DNA of 64,000 nt from Cepaea nemoralis (Eukaryota; Mollusca; Gastropoda; Stylommatophora; Helicidae), in contig JACEFZ010025058.1 in NCBI GenBank assembly GCA_014155875.1, forward strand, positions 2,897,001 to 2,961,000, written 5' to 3'. Position numbers and translations under genes: made by a program. A model generated the notes under the pieces. The model ran no database searches and was not told where the DNA came from. It was given only the letters and a program-made list of their open reading frames with translations. Shown here piece after piece: positions 1 to 11,136 of the stretch. Each line of letters starts with the position of its first letter. Positions within the stretch are counted from its first letter, which is position 1.

Positions 1-2611
1 TTGAAATGTAATTTGTAAATATAATGCATATAATATTCGCCGATTTTCTGTAAAGATAACGTAAAGTATGGCTATAGCAAAATGCAGCCTAAATAAATTT
101 TCCATAATCTTTTTCTAATTCTGTTAATCGCGTTGGTAAAATTTTTCTGTTTGTAAATCACTGCCAACACTTTTTTCGCATTGGCAAAAATGTACAAAAC
201 CTAATACTCAACTTCATTTATATTTTAACCAGAAGAAAGAACTAATGTGTGAATGAAAGATGTAAGAAAGGCAGAGTACATGAATTAAAATAAAGGATTG
301 TTTGCAGAGCGTGCAAATTGTACGCGCCAGTTTTGTGCTTGTATATTGTATACGTCGTTTGCAACATATGTGATTCGTGCTATGTTTTATTTATATTCGT
401 AATTATTACAATACACCATCAGATTATAAATCTAAGAATCATAGCTCGAAGATCTATCTCACAAATTACACATATACTGTAATTTGTGACCTCGGACATT
501 CTAGCTTTTGACACTTAGAGAAATTAAGACAGCATACACTTTAACACACACATAGTACAAGTAATACACACACCATTGTAAATATATTACTCAAATACTC
601 CACAAAAACAGATAAAGTACACACACACTTTTATAGCAGAGCAACGGGAGAGTAGTCAAACACTTACAAGACAACAAGGGACATAAGTAATTTCTAGATT
701 GAAACCAATGATATTTATTAGATACACTGCCAACATACGAGAGTAAAAAACATGTTATAATGTACACATTTGGGACAATGGGTTGCAAGCATTCTTAACG
801 GGACCAGGGAATATTTTCCCTGATGAGCTTCTGTAAAAATAATCCATTGTCCATGGCATCATTTTGGATGTATGAGAAAGATGCATTTGTGGGCGATCGT
901 CTACAATATGAGACATTTGTTACGTCGGTCTGGATAATCCTGATATATTAAGATTAGCGAGAGTATGAGACTCTTTGACAACCACCCAAATTGGTAGTAC
1001 AAGAATAGCATTAGATGGCTAGTGACTTATGTCGGTGACTTATGTTATAGTCTGTGTCCTGATTGTTGCTGGTGTCATGTGTAGAACTGTACTTCTTGTA
1101 TATTGATGTTGTCTAGCTGTCATCAGTACAAAGGTGTGTGTCCACGTGATGTAATATTGAATTACATATCCTATGTCTGCTTGATTGCTGCTGGTGCACT
1201 GAACTGTATTTATGTCCTCTATGTACATGTTCAAATGGCGTTGTCCTGTTAGAGTCGTTGTACACCAGTGTAGCTGAGTTTTGTTCGGTGTTGATTTTGA
1301 CTAGTTGATTAGTGTTGCTGTGTAACATTGGCATTTATGGGTGGTATTGTCAGCCTGCGGTGTTGGAGATGAGAAGTTGTGTTGTATCAGAGATCTGCAG
1401 GTAATTACCTCCCTGAACTGAGAGTATTCTGTAAGTAAATACTGAGTTAGATGAGAAGCCAGAAAAGGCTACGAGCATTGTAATGAGGGATGATCCGCCC
1501 TCACATTAAGATTGTGTTATAATGTGGAAATGGCTGTTGCGCTAATTGCAGACCTAATCACTCCGAAGGATGCATGTGGGAAAATGGGCATGGGTGATAA
1601 ATATGGGGAATGCATATATGTGTTGTTGCAAATAATGATTCTTTGATAATTATTAATTAGATGTTGTATCTTGTCATGCATTGCAGGTAGTGATCCTTGT
1701 TGGTTGTTGTTTGTAGGGCAAACTTGAGCCCCAGCTCTGGTTAATGTCGTTTTAGGCAACTCACACCCCCATTCATGTACCTGTTTATGCCACTATATCT
1801 CTGCTGTTAGGGTTATAGTTCTGTTATTTGTTATGTTATGGCTCTTTGCTGTATCTGGTCCCAGTCGACCTATGTGATGCGGGTGTCTTGTGTGGGTGTT
1901 GAAGGTGCCCTTCGACTCAACTGAACATGGTTGAGGTCTCACTGTAATTTAGAGACCGCCCCTGTAGTCAGTGCAAGGCAGCAGTTATCTCTAACTGTGG
2001 GATTTCGGATTTCCATTTCTGTATGTACCGACTGTCCATGAGTCCCGAGATGATAACAATATAGAGTCCATACCTGCTGTTATGTTGTTGTTTACATTGA
2101 GGCTCCGTTGTTGCCATATCCTTGCTGGTTTGTGGAGATGGGTACCTGGTCGTGTTCATAGCGATGTTAGGCAGCAGTGAGTGATATCCACTTTGGGAAC
2201 GTAGGTTCCCATTTCTGTATATGTCAGTTGTGTGACATGTCAAGATGTCTGCTTGTCCCTGAATCGTGCAGTTCTGTCAATAAAAGTCTCATTTTGTTGT
2301 TCTTAATTTGTTTTGTTTTGTTTATAGTTTGTTGTGTAAACTCATTGAACCTGTTACTGTCCAGCAATGTAATATTTCGTCTGGTGTATACAACAGTATA
2401 TCCCCGGCCCAAAGAACCCCTGGAATCTTCTGTCTAACTCTCCATCCTTTTTCTTGTTAACTGAGGAGAATAATTAAAGTGCTCTTTCTCTATTTCTTAT
2501 TATTGTCCTTTTCTTCTCTGGCCCACTATAAGTCAGTGTTGCGCTTCTTTGTCTTTGAGCACCTAAGTATAGGCAACTATGTCTTCCTGTACTTGATATT
2601 CCTACCTCCTG

Positions 2612-2612
<1 letters not shown>
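1..2612. other. Unassigned AT-rich DNA, no gene seen
   Basis: No reading frame here has a recognisable domain, and the short open frames have no consistent codon pattern. An imperfect duplication of about 190 bp is visible: the segment around 1980-2035 (a 'ggcagcag' start and 'ccatttctgta' end) recurs around 2166-2225. The DNA may be an old element or host intergenic sequence; I cannot decide. Confidence 0.5.

Positions 2613-2700
<88 letters not shown>
2613..2700. repeat. (TA)n microsatellite
   Basis: Pure TA dinucleotide array of about 88 bp, ending exactly where the LINE coding sequence at 2701 begins. With the TA array at 4142-4226 it brackets that LINE. Confidence 0.97.
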
Positions 2701-2701
<1 letters not shown>

Positions 2702-4139
2702 CAGCAAGAGAAGTAGGAACAGCTTGGCTACATAGACTATTCAACCATGTTTGGGTAGAACAACAGACACTACGAGACTGGGGAAACGCCATAATTATCC
2801 CAATTTGGAAAAACAAAAGAGACTGCACACAATACAGAGGCATTTTACTTTGAGTCATACAGGGAAAATATTTTGCAAAATTCTTGAAAAAAGATTACGA
2901 ACTACTTTAGAACCCCAGCTAAGCGAAACGCAACTTGGATTTAGGAATAACAAAGGATGCACAGACGCCATTTTTGCTCTTAGACAACTTATAGAAAAAT
3001 CAATCGAATTCAATGAAACACTCTACTTAGCTTTTGTCGACCAAGAAAAGGCATTCGATTGGGTAGATAGAAACAAGCTGTGGGAAATCCTTAAACAATA
3101 TGGAGTGAGTACACATCTAACAAACCTATGTAGAAGTTTATACAACGACAGTGAATGCATAGTAAGAGCAACCGGAGGACACTCAGTACCCTTCACCATA
3201 AGATCTGGAGTACGACAAGGTTGTGTCCAGTCCCCTCTCTTATTCATAACATATATATATACAACATATGTAAAGAAACCAGCCAAGCAGAGACAGCAAG
3301 AATACCTCATGACGAGAACACAGAAGAAGAACAATCTGCAAATCTAACCATTAGAGAACTCCTGTTTGCGGACGACCAAGCACTAATAGCAAAATCAGAA
3401 GCTGAATTACAAGACCACATGAATAGTCTAAACGAAATGTGTAGGGGACATAACATGAAAATTAGCACAAGCAAAACAGAGGTAATGACTATAACTAAAG
3501 AAGAACAAACAGCAACAATTCACCTAAACGAACAGCCCTTGAAACAAGTAAAGAGTTTCAAGTACCTAGGAAGTATAAAATCATCAAATGGCAGATCAGA
3601 AGACGAGATCGAAAATAGGTGCAATAAGTCAAATCAACTCATTGGACAAATGGCACCAATACTAATGAACAAACATGTATCAATAACTACTAAGAAAGCA
3701 CTTTACAACACAATCTTCCTACCAACTCTGTGCTACTAATGCCAAACCTGGACAATGACAGAAAAAGAGAAAAGAAAAATCACAACAACAGAAATGAGGT
3801 TCCTGAGAAGAATACTCAACGTATCAAGAAGAGATAAGATCAGAAATGAAGAAATCAGGACTAAAGTGGGGGTTAAAGCATCACTAGATTTGATTAAAAA
3901 GCAGCAAGTCAAATGGTTTGGCCATGCAAGTAGGTTACCAGTCAACAGCATGCCACAACAAGCAATGATGTACAGACCAGATGGAAACAGAGGAAGAGGC
4001 CGACCACGTAAACGTTGGACGGAGGGAATAGCAGAATCCATGGGAATGTCGATATATGAAGCCCATAATCTGGCACTCTCACGAAGTTTATACTTCACCA
4101 CGACACCGCAAGGTACAAGAGGAACATGATGAGATGAGA

Positions 4140-4141
<2 letters not shown>
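2701..4141 (+). mobile_element. RTE-like non-LTR retrotransposon, 5'-truncated, RT domain
   Basis: Remnant of the reverse transcriptase of an RTE-like LINE; the endonuclease half is missing. Visible RT motifs in order are a YRGI-type motif near 2835, an AFVDQEKAFDW motif A near 3030-3060, GVRQGC near 3208, FADD near 3366 (both catalytic aspartates kept), and the C-terminal GRGRPRKRW motif near 3990. The reading frame shifts near 2845 and again near 3250, and a TAA stop interrupts the frame at 3737-3739 inside the usual YGxxTW motif; after it the same frame reopens. The element ends at the stop after GTRGT and is followed by a GATGA-rich tail that runs into (TA)n. It is a dead copy. The clade is inferred from C-terminal architecture and could be another APE-type LINE. 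Confidence 0.85.

Positions 4142-4226
<85 letters not shown>
4142..4226. repeat. (TA)n microsatellite at a LINE 3' end
   Basis: TA array that starts directly after the GATGAGATGAGATGA tail of the LINE at 2701-4141. Confidence 0.97.
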
Positions 4227-4229
<3 letters not shown>

Positions 4230-4920
4230 AGCGTTGCTTGTGCTCTATCCCTCCACAAACCCACGCTGTTTATTACTCATTTTTGGTTTAATCTCCACAG
4301 AGAAATTGCAAAATGCCAGCCATGGTACACGGTCTGTGGTGATATTGACAGATGCAGAATCCGTAATAGAGGAACTCCTGTCTGGGAAATTGTCAATTCT
4401 AAGGACACTACTTTCTAAACTTGGCAGTCAGCATAAGGTCACCATACAGTGGATACCATCCCACTGTGGAGTACACGGAAACGACAGAGCTGATCGACTG
4501 CCTAAGGACGGGGCAAAAGAAGAACAACCTGATGTGCCTATTACACATTACCAAAAGAAAAGAATAATCAGGTCAGTCAGAGGGCCACCAAACCCTACTC
4601 GGGACGACTACCGCGTTGTGGACAAACCAAAACATGTCATTCTTCTGTGCCTCAGAACAGGACACCAGAGATTACTCAACCACATGTATACAAAATTCAA
4701 GTTTGGTGACTCAGCCATATATGCACATGTGATTTGGCGTCGCAGACAGCAGAGCACATGCTCCGGGATTGCCCAAACTGCAGCATATCCAGGCGAACCT
4801 TCTGGCCTGGAGGGACAACAGTGGAGGATGGACTCTGTGGACCGCTGGGTGAGCTAAAGGGGACTGTTGGATTCATACAGGAGAAAACATTGCAGTTATA
4901 AACAGAAGAAGAAGAAAAAG
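4227..4920 (+). mobile_element. RNase H and C-terminal region of an I-clade-like LINE
   Basis: The 3' end of a non-LTR retrotransposon that encodes an RNase H domain. The frame at 4234-4857 contains VILTDAESV (RNase H aspartate strand), IQWIPSHCGVHGNDRADR (the conserved His/Asn/Asp block) and then the family-typical RTGH segment followed by the region that normally carries a Cys-rich zinc knuckle. Here that knuckle is scrambled by a frameshift near 4735. The element ends near 4905 in an AGAAGAAGAA tail. A second, minus-strand member of the same family lies at 6939-8015 and keeps the Cys residues. 5'-truncated, and inactive. Confidence 0.85.
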
Positions 4921-5480
4921 AACTGACAATGGTATCTTGTATTGTGGTTATCTTGAACAGCCACAGAAAGGAAATGGTGAAGACATCTATAGTATTGAGC
5001 TAGTAGAGGAGAGACAACTGGTAGAATTGTGGCATGACAAGAGTAGACGCGCAAGAATCAAATAATACTAACAGAAAGATATTTTGATGAAATCATGTAC
5101 GCCATTTTTCCGATGTGTTCTATACAAAATGTAGTGAGACTTTACAAAATACCTGTAATATCACACCGTTTGCAAATGTCGGCATACATGACGTTTCAGA
5201 ATGTGCAAGGGAACTCCTTTGTGATGTTAATTCAGTGTTTTTGGAAAATGTTACAAAAGGGATCTGTAGACAGATCTTACATCGCAGTTTAAGTCATAAT
5301 AATATCCATTTGTATGCATAATGCCTAATTGAGATGATCCGATTACTTTATTGTGATCTAGTCCATCCCAAAGGTCGCGGTACCACATGTAAGCCAGTAC
5401 GGCTCACTCTGAGAACACAGCGTTAGTATTTGCGTCAGCACGGGAGAGAGATACATGGTGAAAGAGGGTATCGTGAACTG
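4921..5480. other. Unassigned spacer
   Basis: No recognised gene or element between the LINE 3' tail and the hAT target-site duplication at 5481. Short open frames at 5095-5321 overlap in two frames and have no family resemblance. Confidence 0.5.
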
Positions 5481-5488
5481 GGAAGTTA

Positions 5489-6686
5489 CAGGGTTGCCAG
5501 ATCACTGTGATCAAATAAAGCCACGTCATGAAATAAAAAAAGCCAAAACAAAGCCGAACATTATCCAATAAAAATATCTATTAAAATGTATTTACATCAC
5601 ATGAAAACCTATTCTTTAAATAAGTATTCCTCTTCATTGTTGAGAGATGTAGTACTTGATTTCTTAGAATATAACATTTCACACCTAGAAAACTAGCAGT
5701 AATTTCATATATTTTGTCGCTGAGGTATCTAACTAAAATGCACAAATACTTTTGGGTCGAGCCATCAGTGGACTCATCAATGATGAGTGTATACGTCTTG
5801 TTTTGCAGATCTAGAATTAGATCAGATATTAAAGATGATGAAATGACATTTCTTATTAGTGATATGCATTTCGTTCAGTACAATTTTATCTGACCAAGAG
5901 TGCTGCCACACCCATGGGCTACCATTATTTCACCTAAGTGATCAATGGTGCGTATGGCACTATGGCAGGCCATGCTAACAGCAATTTGTAATTCTGCTAA
6001 TTTGACTTTATCATAAATTTTCTTACTTGTTTTCATCGCTGAAAGTGTTTGTTGTGAAGAAGATGGCGCGCTCCCCTTGTGTTTTTCTATTGTTTCATGA
6101 TTTGCGAGATTTGAAAGTCTTGGAACAATATTACACCGGCACAATTTGCAATATGCCTATTCAGAACCATCAGTGGATTTCTTGAGCCACACAAATGCCT
6201 TTTCCCATTGATCATTATATTTCCGATTAGTATCATAAGATGGTTTCCACCGTGGCATGATAATGGGCTCAATAATATGAAATACTTGCCATGAAGGTAT
6301 AATAAATTTGAAAACTTAACTAAACAGTAAGGTGGCTGCGCAGTGAGTGAGTGCGCATAGAACAGTACAAACAGTACGAAAACCATACGTGTTTAATACT
6401 TGTTGCTACGTTCGTTCTCGAGAATGAACCAAAAGCAGTATAAGCTAGGCTTATTGTGTTGCATTTGTTTTAGCTAAAAAGTGTTACATCAAGATAAATA
6501 TTAATTTGACCAATAATAATAAAAAAAAACAGAGGCATTTACATCTAATTAGTATTATGGCATTACAAATGTTTAAAATGCCAAGAAAAAAAGCCAAAAC
6601 GTCAAGCGGATATTTTGACGCCAAACCTTTTTCAAAAAGCTAGATTTATCAGATTTAGCTTTAAAAAAGCCAATCTGGCAACTCTG
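5489..6686 (-). mobile_element. hAT DNA transposon, deletion derivative
   Basis: Terminal inverted repeats are visible: the left end reads CAGGGTTGCCAGAT and the right end, reverse-complemented, reads CAGAGTTGCCAGAT. Both sides carry an 8-bp duplication, GGAAGTTA at 5481-5488 and GAAAGTTA at 6687-6694 (7 of 8 identical), the length expected for hAT insertion. Inside, the minus strand encodes the N-terminal part of a hAT transposase. It has a zinc-finger-like YCKLC...NHETIEKH segment near 6080-6150 and a DESTDGST motif near 5760-5780, the region of the first catalytic aspartate. A TAG lies just before the finger at about 6157 and the C-terminal half is absent, so the copy is non-autonomous. 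Nearest recognisable relatives are ZNF862/ZBED-type domesticated hATs (family knowledge). Confidence 0.85.
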
Positions 6687-6938
6687 GAAAGTTATGGCGG
6701 TCATAGGTTAAGCCAGGGGTGGGCAAACTACGGCTCGCGAGCAGCATGCGGCCCGCCAACTGATTTTATGCGGCCCGCGAGGGCATTTAGAAATAAAATA
6801 ATTTTACTTCGATTTTAAGTTATGTTGTTGAATTTTACAGAATGTCATGTACTGTTGTGATTGTTTTAACATTTGTGATACAATTTCTTTCTAATTATCT
6901 ATTTTTGTAAACAGTCCTTGACCTTCCTAATGTAATGC

Positions 6939-8015
6939 CTTTTCTTCTTCTTTTGTTCGCCTTAAATATGTCTATAACTGCAATATTGCCTCATGTATGA
7001 ATTTAACTGTCCTTTTTAGTTCACTCGGCAGCCCATAGTGTTTATCTTCCACTGTCGTCTCTCTAAGCCAGAAGGTTTGCCTAGACATGTTGTAATTTGG
7101 GCAGTCTGTGAGTATGTGCTCTGCTGTCTGAGACGCCAATCCACATGTGCACATGGCTGATTCACCAGTCTTGAATCTTGTATACAAGTGGTTGCATAAT
7201 CTATTGTGTCCTGTTCTGAGGCACAGAATAATGATTTGTTCTGGTCTGTCCATAACGTGGTAGTCGTCTTGAGCAGGTTTTGGTGGCCTTCTGACTGATT
7301 TAATAATTCTTTCCTTTAGGTGGTATGTAACGGGCATATCAGGTTGTTCTTCTTTCGCTCATTCCTTAGCCAATCGATCAGTTCTGTCGTTTCCGGGTAC
7401 TCCACAGTGGGATGGTATCCTCTGTATCTTATCACTGTAACTTATGTTGAATGCTAAGTTCAGAAAGTAGTGTCCTTAGTACTGTCAATTTCCCAGACAT
7501 CATTTCGTTTTCGTTGAAGTGAGGTTCTTGCAAGCAACATACGCTTACCTTTCCTTGGTCCAAGATGTTTTCTAGTTCTATTGTTTTGTTGCTGACTCCC
7601 TCCGCATTCCAGTGCATTAGTTTTAGTCTTGTTTGGTATGGCCAGACGCTCTATTCTCAGGTCCCCTGGCTCCACAGGACATCTGAGAAGGACTCCAGTA
7701 GCTGTGCTTGGACCCTTTCGAGGCATAGGGCCCGGCACTGCACCAGCCTGGAGGTCCAAAACAGGGCGAGCACTATAACATTTACATACGTTTACATTTA
7801 CGTACATACACATCTAGAGCCTACTGGTTATTTCTTGGCAGCAGTGTCTCGCCGCCGCCTCTTCTCCTGTTAGTTAAAACAGTTTCACCACGAGAAGGCC
7901 AGGAGTTGGACTTTTACTGCATAGGTGATGAATGCATGAACCATTGGGGTATTTATGCAAGGTTGGGCGCTCAATCCAACCCCGCTTCCGGCTACATACA
8001 GCAACATTTGGAACT
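6939..8015 (-). mobile_element. I-clade-like LINE with a large internal deletion
   Basis: Reading on the minus strand, the 5' part (about 8015 to 7520) encodes the very start of an APE endonuclease ORF (NAEGVSNKTIELENILDQG then QEPHFNENE). At about 7495 this jumps straight into the RNase H region (MSGKLTVLRTLLSEL), so most of the endonuclease and all of the RT are gone. It continues through RIPSHCGVPGNDRTDRLAKE and a Cys-rich knuckle (CTCG...AEHILTDC) to a stop near 6972 and a GAAGAAGAA tail. A shared ATGTAATGC lies at 6930-6938 and 8016-8024, a probable 9-bp TSD. It is inserted in the 5' region of the hAT element. It belongs to the same family as 4227-4920. Confidence 0.8.
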
Positions 8016-8044
8016 ATGTAATGCTAAAATACGAATTTATCGAT

Positions 8045-8125
8045 TTTCACATAGAGAAATATTTATCGACATGTTAAAAATGTAATAAGAATGATTTTAT
8101 GAAAAACAGATATTTCTCATGTGAA
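8045..8125. repeat. Imperfect inverted repeat
   Basis: TTCACATAGAGAAATATTT at about 8045-8063 is nearly complementary to AGATATTTCTCATGTGAA at about 8108-8125, with a spacer of about 45 bp. It directly precedes the stronger foldback at 8129-8262. Confidence 0.6.
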
Positions 8126-8128
8126 TAA

Positions 8129-8262
8129 AATAATTGGCATTCTTCCGAATTCCGGTCCCAAATAGTTCTGCAGTGAATAATTTTATATAACTAACCCTAA
8201 CCATAATCACTTATTCACTGCAGAACTATTTGGGACCGGAATTCGGAAGAGTGCCAAATAAT
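8129..8262. repeat. Foldback element (near-perfect palindrome, ~50-bp arms)
   Basis: Left arm about 8129-8180 and right arm about 8211-8262 are reverse complements with only one or two differences, centred on a 30-bp spacer at 8181-8210. Both arms contain the palindromic CCGAATTCCGG and the block CAAATAGTTCTGCAGTGAA. The spacer contains AACCCTAACC, a telomere-like string. There is no coding capacity. It looks like a foldback or short palindromic MITE; alternatively it is an internal hairpin of the surrounding hAT element. Confidence 0.85.
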
Positions 8263-8706
8263 TTATTGTGCAAGAAAATGGTAAATTTAAAAGTTTTTTT
8301 GTTGTTGTAAATTATTTCCACATTTAGAATGTTCAAATTAATTTATTTGTTGTAGTAGTCTTGATATATTTCTGAAATTTATTCTGAGTTAACTACTTGT
8401 TTTCCGATTATTTTATTTTCACACACAGCCGGAAGTGGGTTTTGTTTCATTTCCGTTTTGCACAATTCTAACTGTTCGAATTTTATTAAAGCAATGAGTG
8501 TCAATAACAAACGTAAGATTGAAGATGAATGCCGTGTTTTAATGATGAATAGACAACTAAGTACTGTTTTATAAAAGTTGGTAGCAAATCAGTTTGCTTG
8601 TTGTGTCGTGATTTAGTGGCTGTCTTCAAGGAGTAAAATTTAAAAAGACATTATCAAACAAAACATTCCGATTTCGGATACAATTTAACAGCCGAAAGGG
8701 GAGCGA

Positions 8707-8708
<2 letters not shown>

Positions 8709-8739
<31 letters not shown>
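8709..8739. repeat. Poly-G run inside the hAT transposase
   Basis: About 31 consecutive G residues just after the transposase BED-finger region. Similar G or C runs occur at 21887-21904, 29425-29439, 31705-31721, 36235-36252 and 49793-49811. Confidence 0.95.
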
Positions 8740-8740
<1 letters not shown>

Positions 8741-8912
8741 AGGAAGGAAATGCCTGGAGTTGGTGAAAAATTTGGAGACACAGCAAACTGTTTTCACTAA
8801 ACAGTCTTCAATTAAACATGCTGCAATTGAAGCTAGTCTTGTGCTGTCACAAAGAATTGTAAAACAAAACAAGCCATTTTCTGATTGCTAGATGCAGAAA
8901 ACATTATGTATC

Positions 8913-8913
8913 C

Positions 8914-8970
<57 letters not shown>
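8913..8970. repeat. (AAC)n microsatellite inside the hAT transposase
   Basis: About 19 units of CAA/AAC that would encode an asparagine run. It sits between the segment ending NKPFSDC and the NITLSRRTVVRRV block, replacing the usual linker of this transposase family. Confidence 0.95.
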
Positions 8971-9155
8971 GATTTGACAACATTACTTTATCAAGGAGAA
9001 CTGTGGTCAGACGTGTTGACAAGATAAGTGACAATTTAATGCATAAACGTCATGATGAAAGTAAACAATTTTTGTGGTACTCTCTTGCATTGGATGAGAG
9101 TACAGATTTAAGTCTGGTAAGGTCTGACTCTCGTGATGAGAGTACCGATGTACAT

Positions 9156-10262
9156 TCCCTGGCCATCGTCACTGTCAGCCCTACACAGATTGGAAGACTT
9201 GAAAAGGTACAAAACGAAGTCATTTTGGGCTGCACGAGAGGCACCAGCTGTGTAGCAATGAGATACCCCCTTGACTTCCCGACAATGGAACACAGGATCA
9301 AGATCTGGAGAGTTCGTACATACTTAAAAATAAGTGCAGATGAGCAGCACCCTCTGCATGAAGCTATATTCAGAGAAAAGGGTGACAGGCTAAAGAGGGG
9401 CAAATCATGGATGGGTGGGGCGGAAGATGTCGTCAGACAGGTCTGCAGTCTTACCAGTATCAACCCCGGCAAGGAATGGGTGCCGGTGCCTCCAGCTTTT
9501 AAGTGCACTTTCTTCTGCATTATCACACTTGACAGACGGTGCAGAGAGCAGAACCCTGCCGCTGTCAATGCAGAGGTCAACGCGCTCATCTATGAATACT
9601 CAGATAGCCCCGAAGTGCTTATCTATACAGATGGATCTGTTGTAAAGCAGCAGAGAAGTGCGTGGGCATTTACAGCCCGTTCAGCGGGCCGAACCGTTCA
9701 AGAATCCAGTGGTGCCCACTCTATGACCACGAGCAGCATGACGATGGAGGTGATGGCAGTTACAAAGGCTTTCATATGGCTGGAATCACAGCATTATACC
9801 AACGTGTGTGTACTAAGTGATTCAATGAGCATGATTCAGAAGTCGAAGCTGGATCTGTACGTTGACAGTGGACTGAGTCGCTGCAGAAGTCTGTTGTCCG
9901 TAAAGTCACCTTCATTTTCGTCCCGGGACATGCGGGAGTCGTATGAAATGAACGAGCTAATAAACTGGCTGGCTCTGCACCCCCTGTAGATGGCCAGCCC
10001 AAGGGTCGTGCCGATGTTATTTACGTCCTCAAAGATATGGCGAGAACAGAGGACTTTGACTTCAGTGAATCCACATCGCTGTCCAGGTTGAAAGACTTGG
10101 GAGTAATAATGGGCACGGCCAGACATCGGGAAAACGAGGTGCCTCGTCAACCAACATAGAACTGGCACTATTAGCTGATGCTTATGCTGGGGAGGATCTG
10201 AGCACCCATGGACCTGTCCGGAGTGTAATAAAGATACCCTAACTGATAACTGATAACTGATA
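9156..10262 (+). mobile_element. RNase H-bearing LINE 3' fragment inserted in hAT, 12-bp TSD
   Basis: Encodes the region downstream of the RT catalytic core (GRLEKVQNEVILGCTRGT, the usual thumb segment) and an RNase H domain with YTDGS near 9628, an E in MTMEVMAVTKA near 9745, and LSDSMSM near 9817, matching the D-E-D order. The frame breaks near 9910. The 3' end is a short AACTGAT tandem tail. The duplication ACCGATGTACAT occurs at 9144-9155 and 10263-10274, exactly at the points where the hAT transposase reading stops and resumes, so both insertion ends are known. It belongs to the I/R1/LOA-type group that carries RNase H. Confidence 0.9.
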
Positions 10263-10571
10263 ACCGATGTACATGATACTGCCCAATTATTGATATTTAT
10301 AAGTGGAATAAACACTTCTTTCAAACTCACTGAAGAGTTACTGAGTGTTGAGTCACTCAAAGACACAACCAGAGGCCATGATATATTAAATGCTGTTACT
10401 AACTGTATTGAAAGAACTGGGTAGGTTTGGAACAAGATGGCAAGTGTTACAACTGATGGAGCTCGTGCTTTGACTGGAAAAAAATGTAGGTCTGGTAAAG
10501 TTGATAAGTGATAAGATTAAAGCAGATTATCCAGACCACACATTATTACCACTTCACTGTGTGATTCATCA

Positions 10572-11136
10572 CCACAACATCTAGCTTAAGAATGGAGGTG
10601 GAGGCGGTCAGTGCAGCTCTCCGCTGGATGGAGAATACGATACATACACACATCGTGATTGTAACTGACTCAGAAAGCATGCTGAGTAGGGTGAGGACAG
10701 GCAAGCTTCGTGCAGAGTGGCTTGCTTCGCTTCGGAAGTCACGGGTGACAAGCATCGTCTGGATCTTTTCTCCGGGGCATGCTGGTGTGCTGGGAATGAA
10801 CAGTCGGACAGATTGGCTAGGTCTGCAAAACTTGGTGGAGTATTGATGCATGATAAGGAAGACGTGGTTGCGGCCTTGTGGGAGCAAGTGTACACCTCGG
10901 AGGAGCAAATGGATCACTATGGTCTGGCAAGAATGCGACAGCGAGGGGTAACGAGGGGATCTGGCCGACGATCGCCGCTCAGAGGAAAGGCGAGACGGAT
11001 ACATAATCAGATTGCTACTGGTACTATTAGTGTCGGAACTCTTCGCTGGCTGCTGAGGATGGGGACGGAATGCCCCGAATGATGTGATGTCAGTTTCTAA
11101 ATCAATCAATCAATCAATCAATCAACCAATCAATCA
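10572..11136 (+). mobile_element. Second RNase H LINE 3' fragment in hAT, 14-bp TSD
   Basis: Encodes the end of an RNase H domain (MEVEAVSAALRWMEN, VTDSESML, then WIFSPGHAGVLGN) and a C-terminal tail ending at GTECPE followed by TGA at about 11080. The frame shifts near 10790. The 3' tail is (ATCA)n from about 11099. The duplication TGTGTGATTCATCA is at 10558-10571 and 11137-11150 and is perfect. The tail differs from the AACTGAT tail of the insertion at 9156-10262, so it is a related but distinct family. A 44-bp copy of the same 3' end occurs at 24216-24259. Confidence 0.92.
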
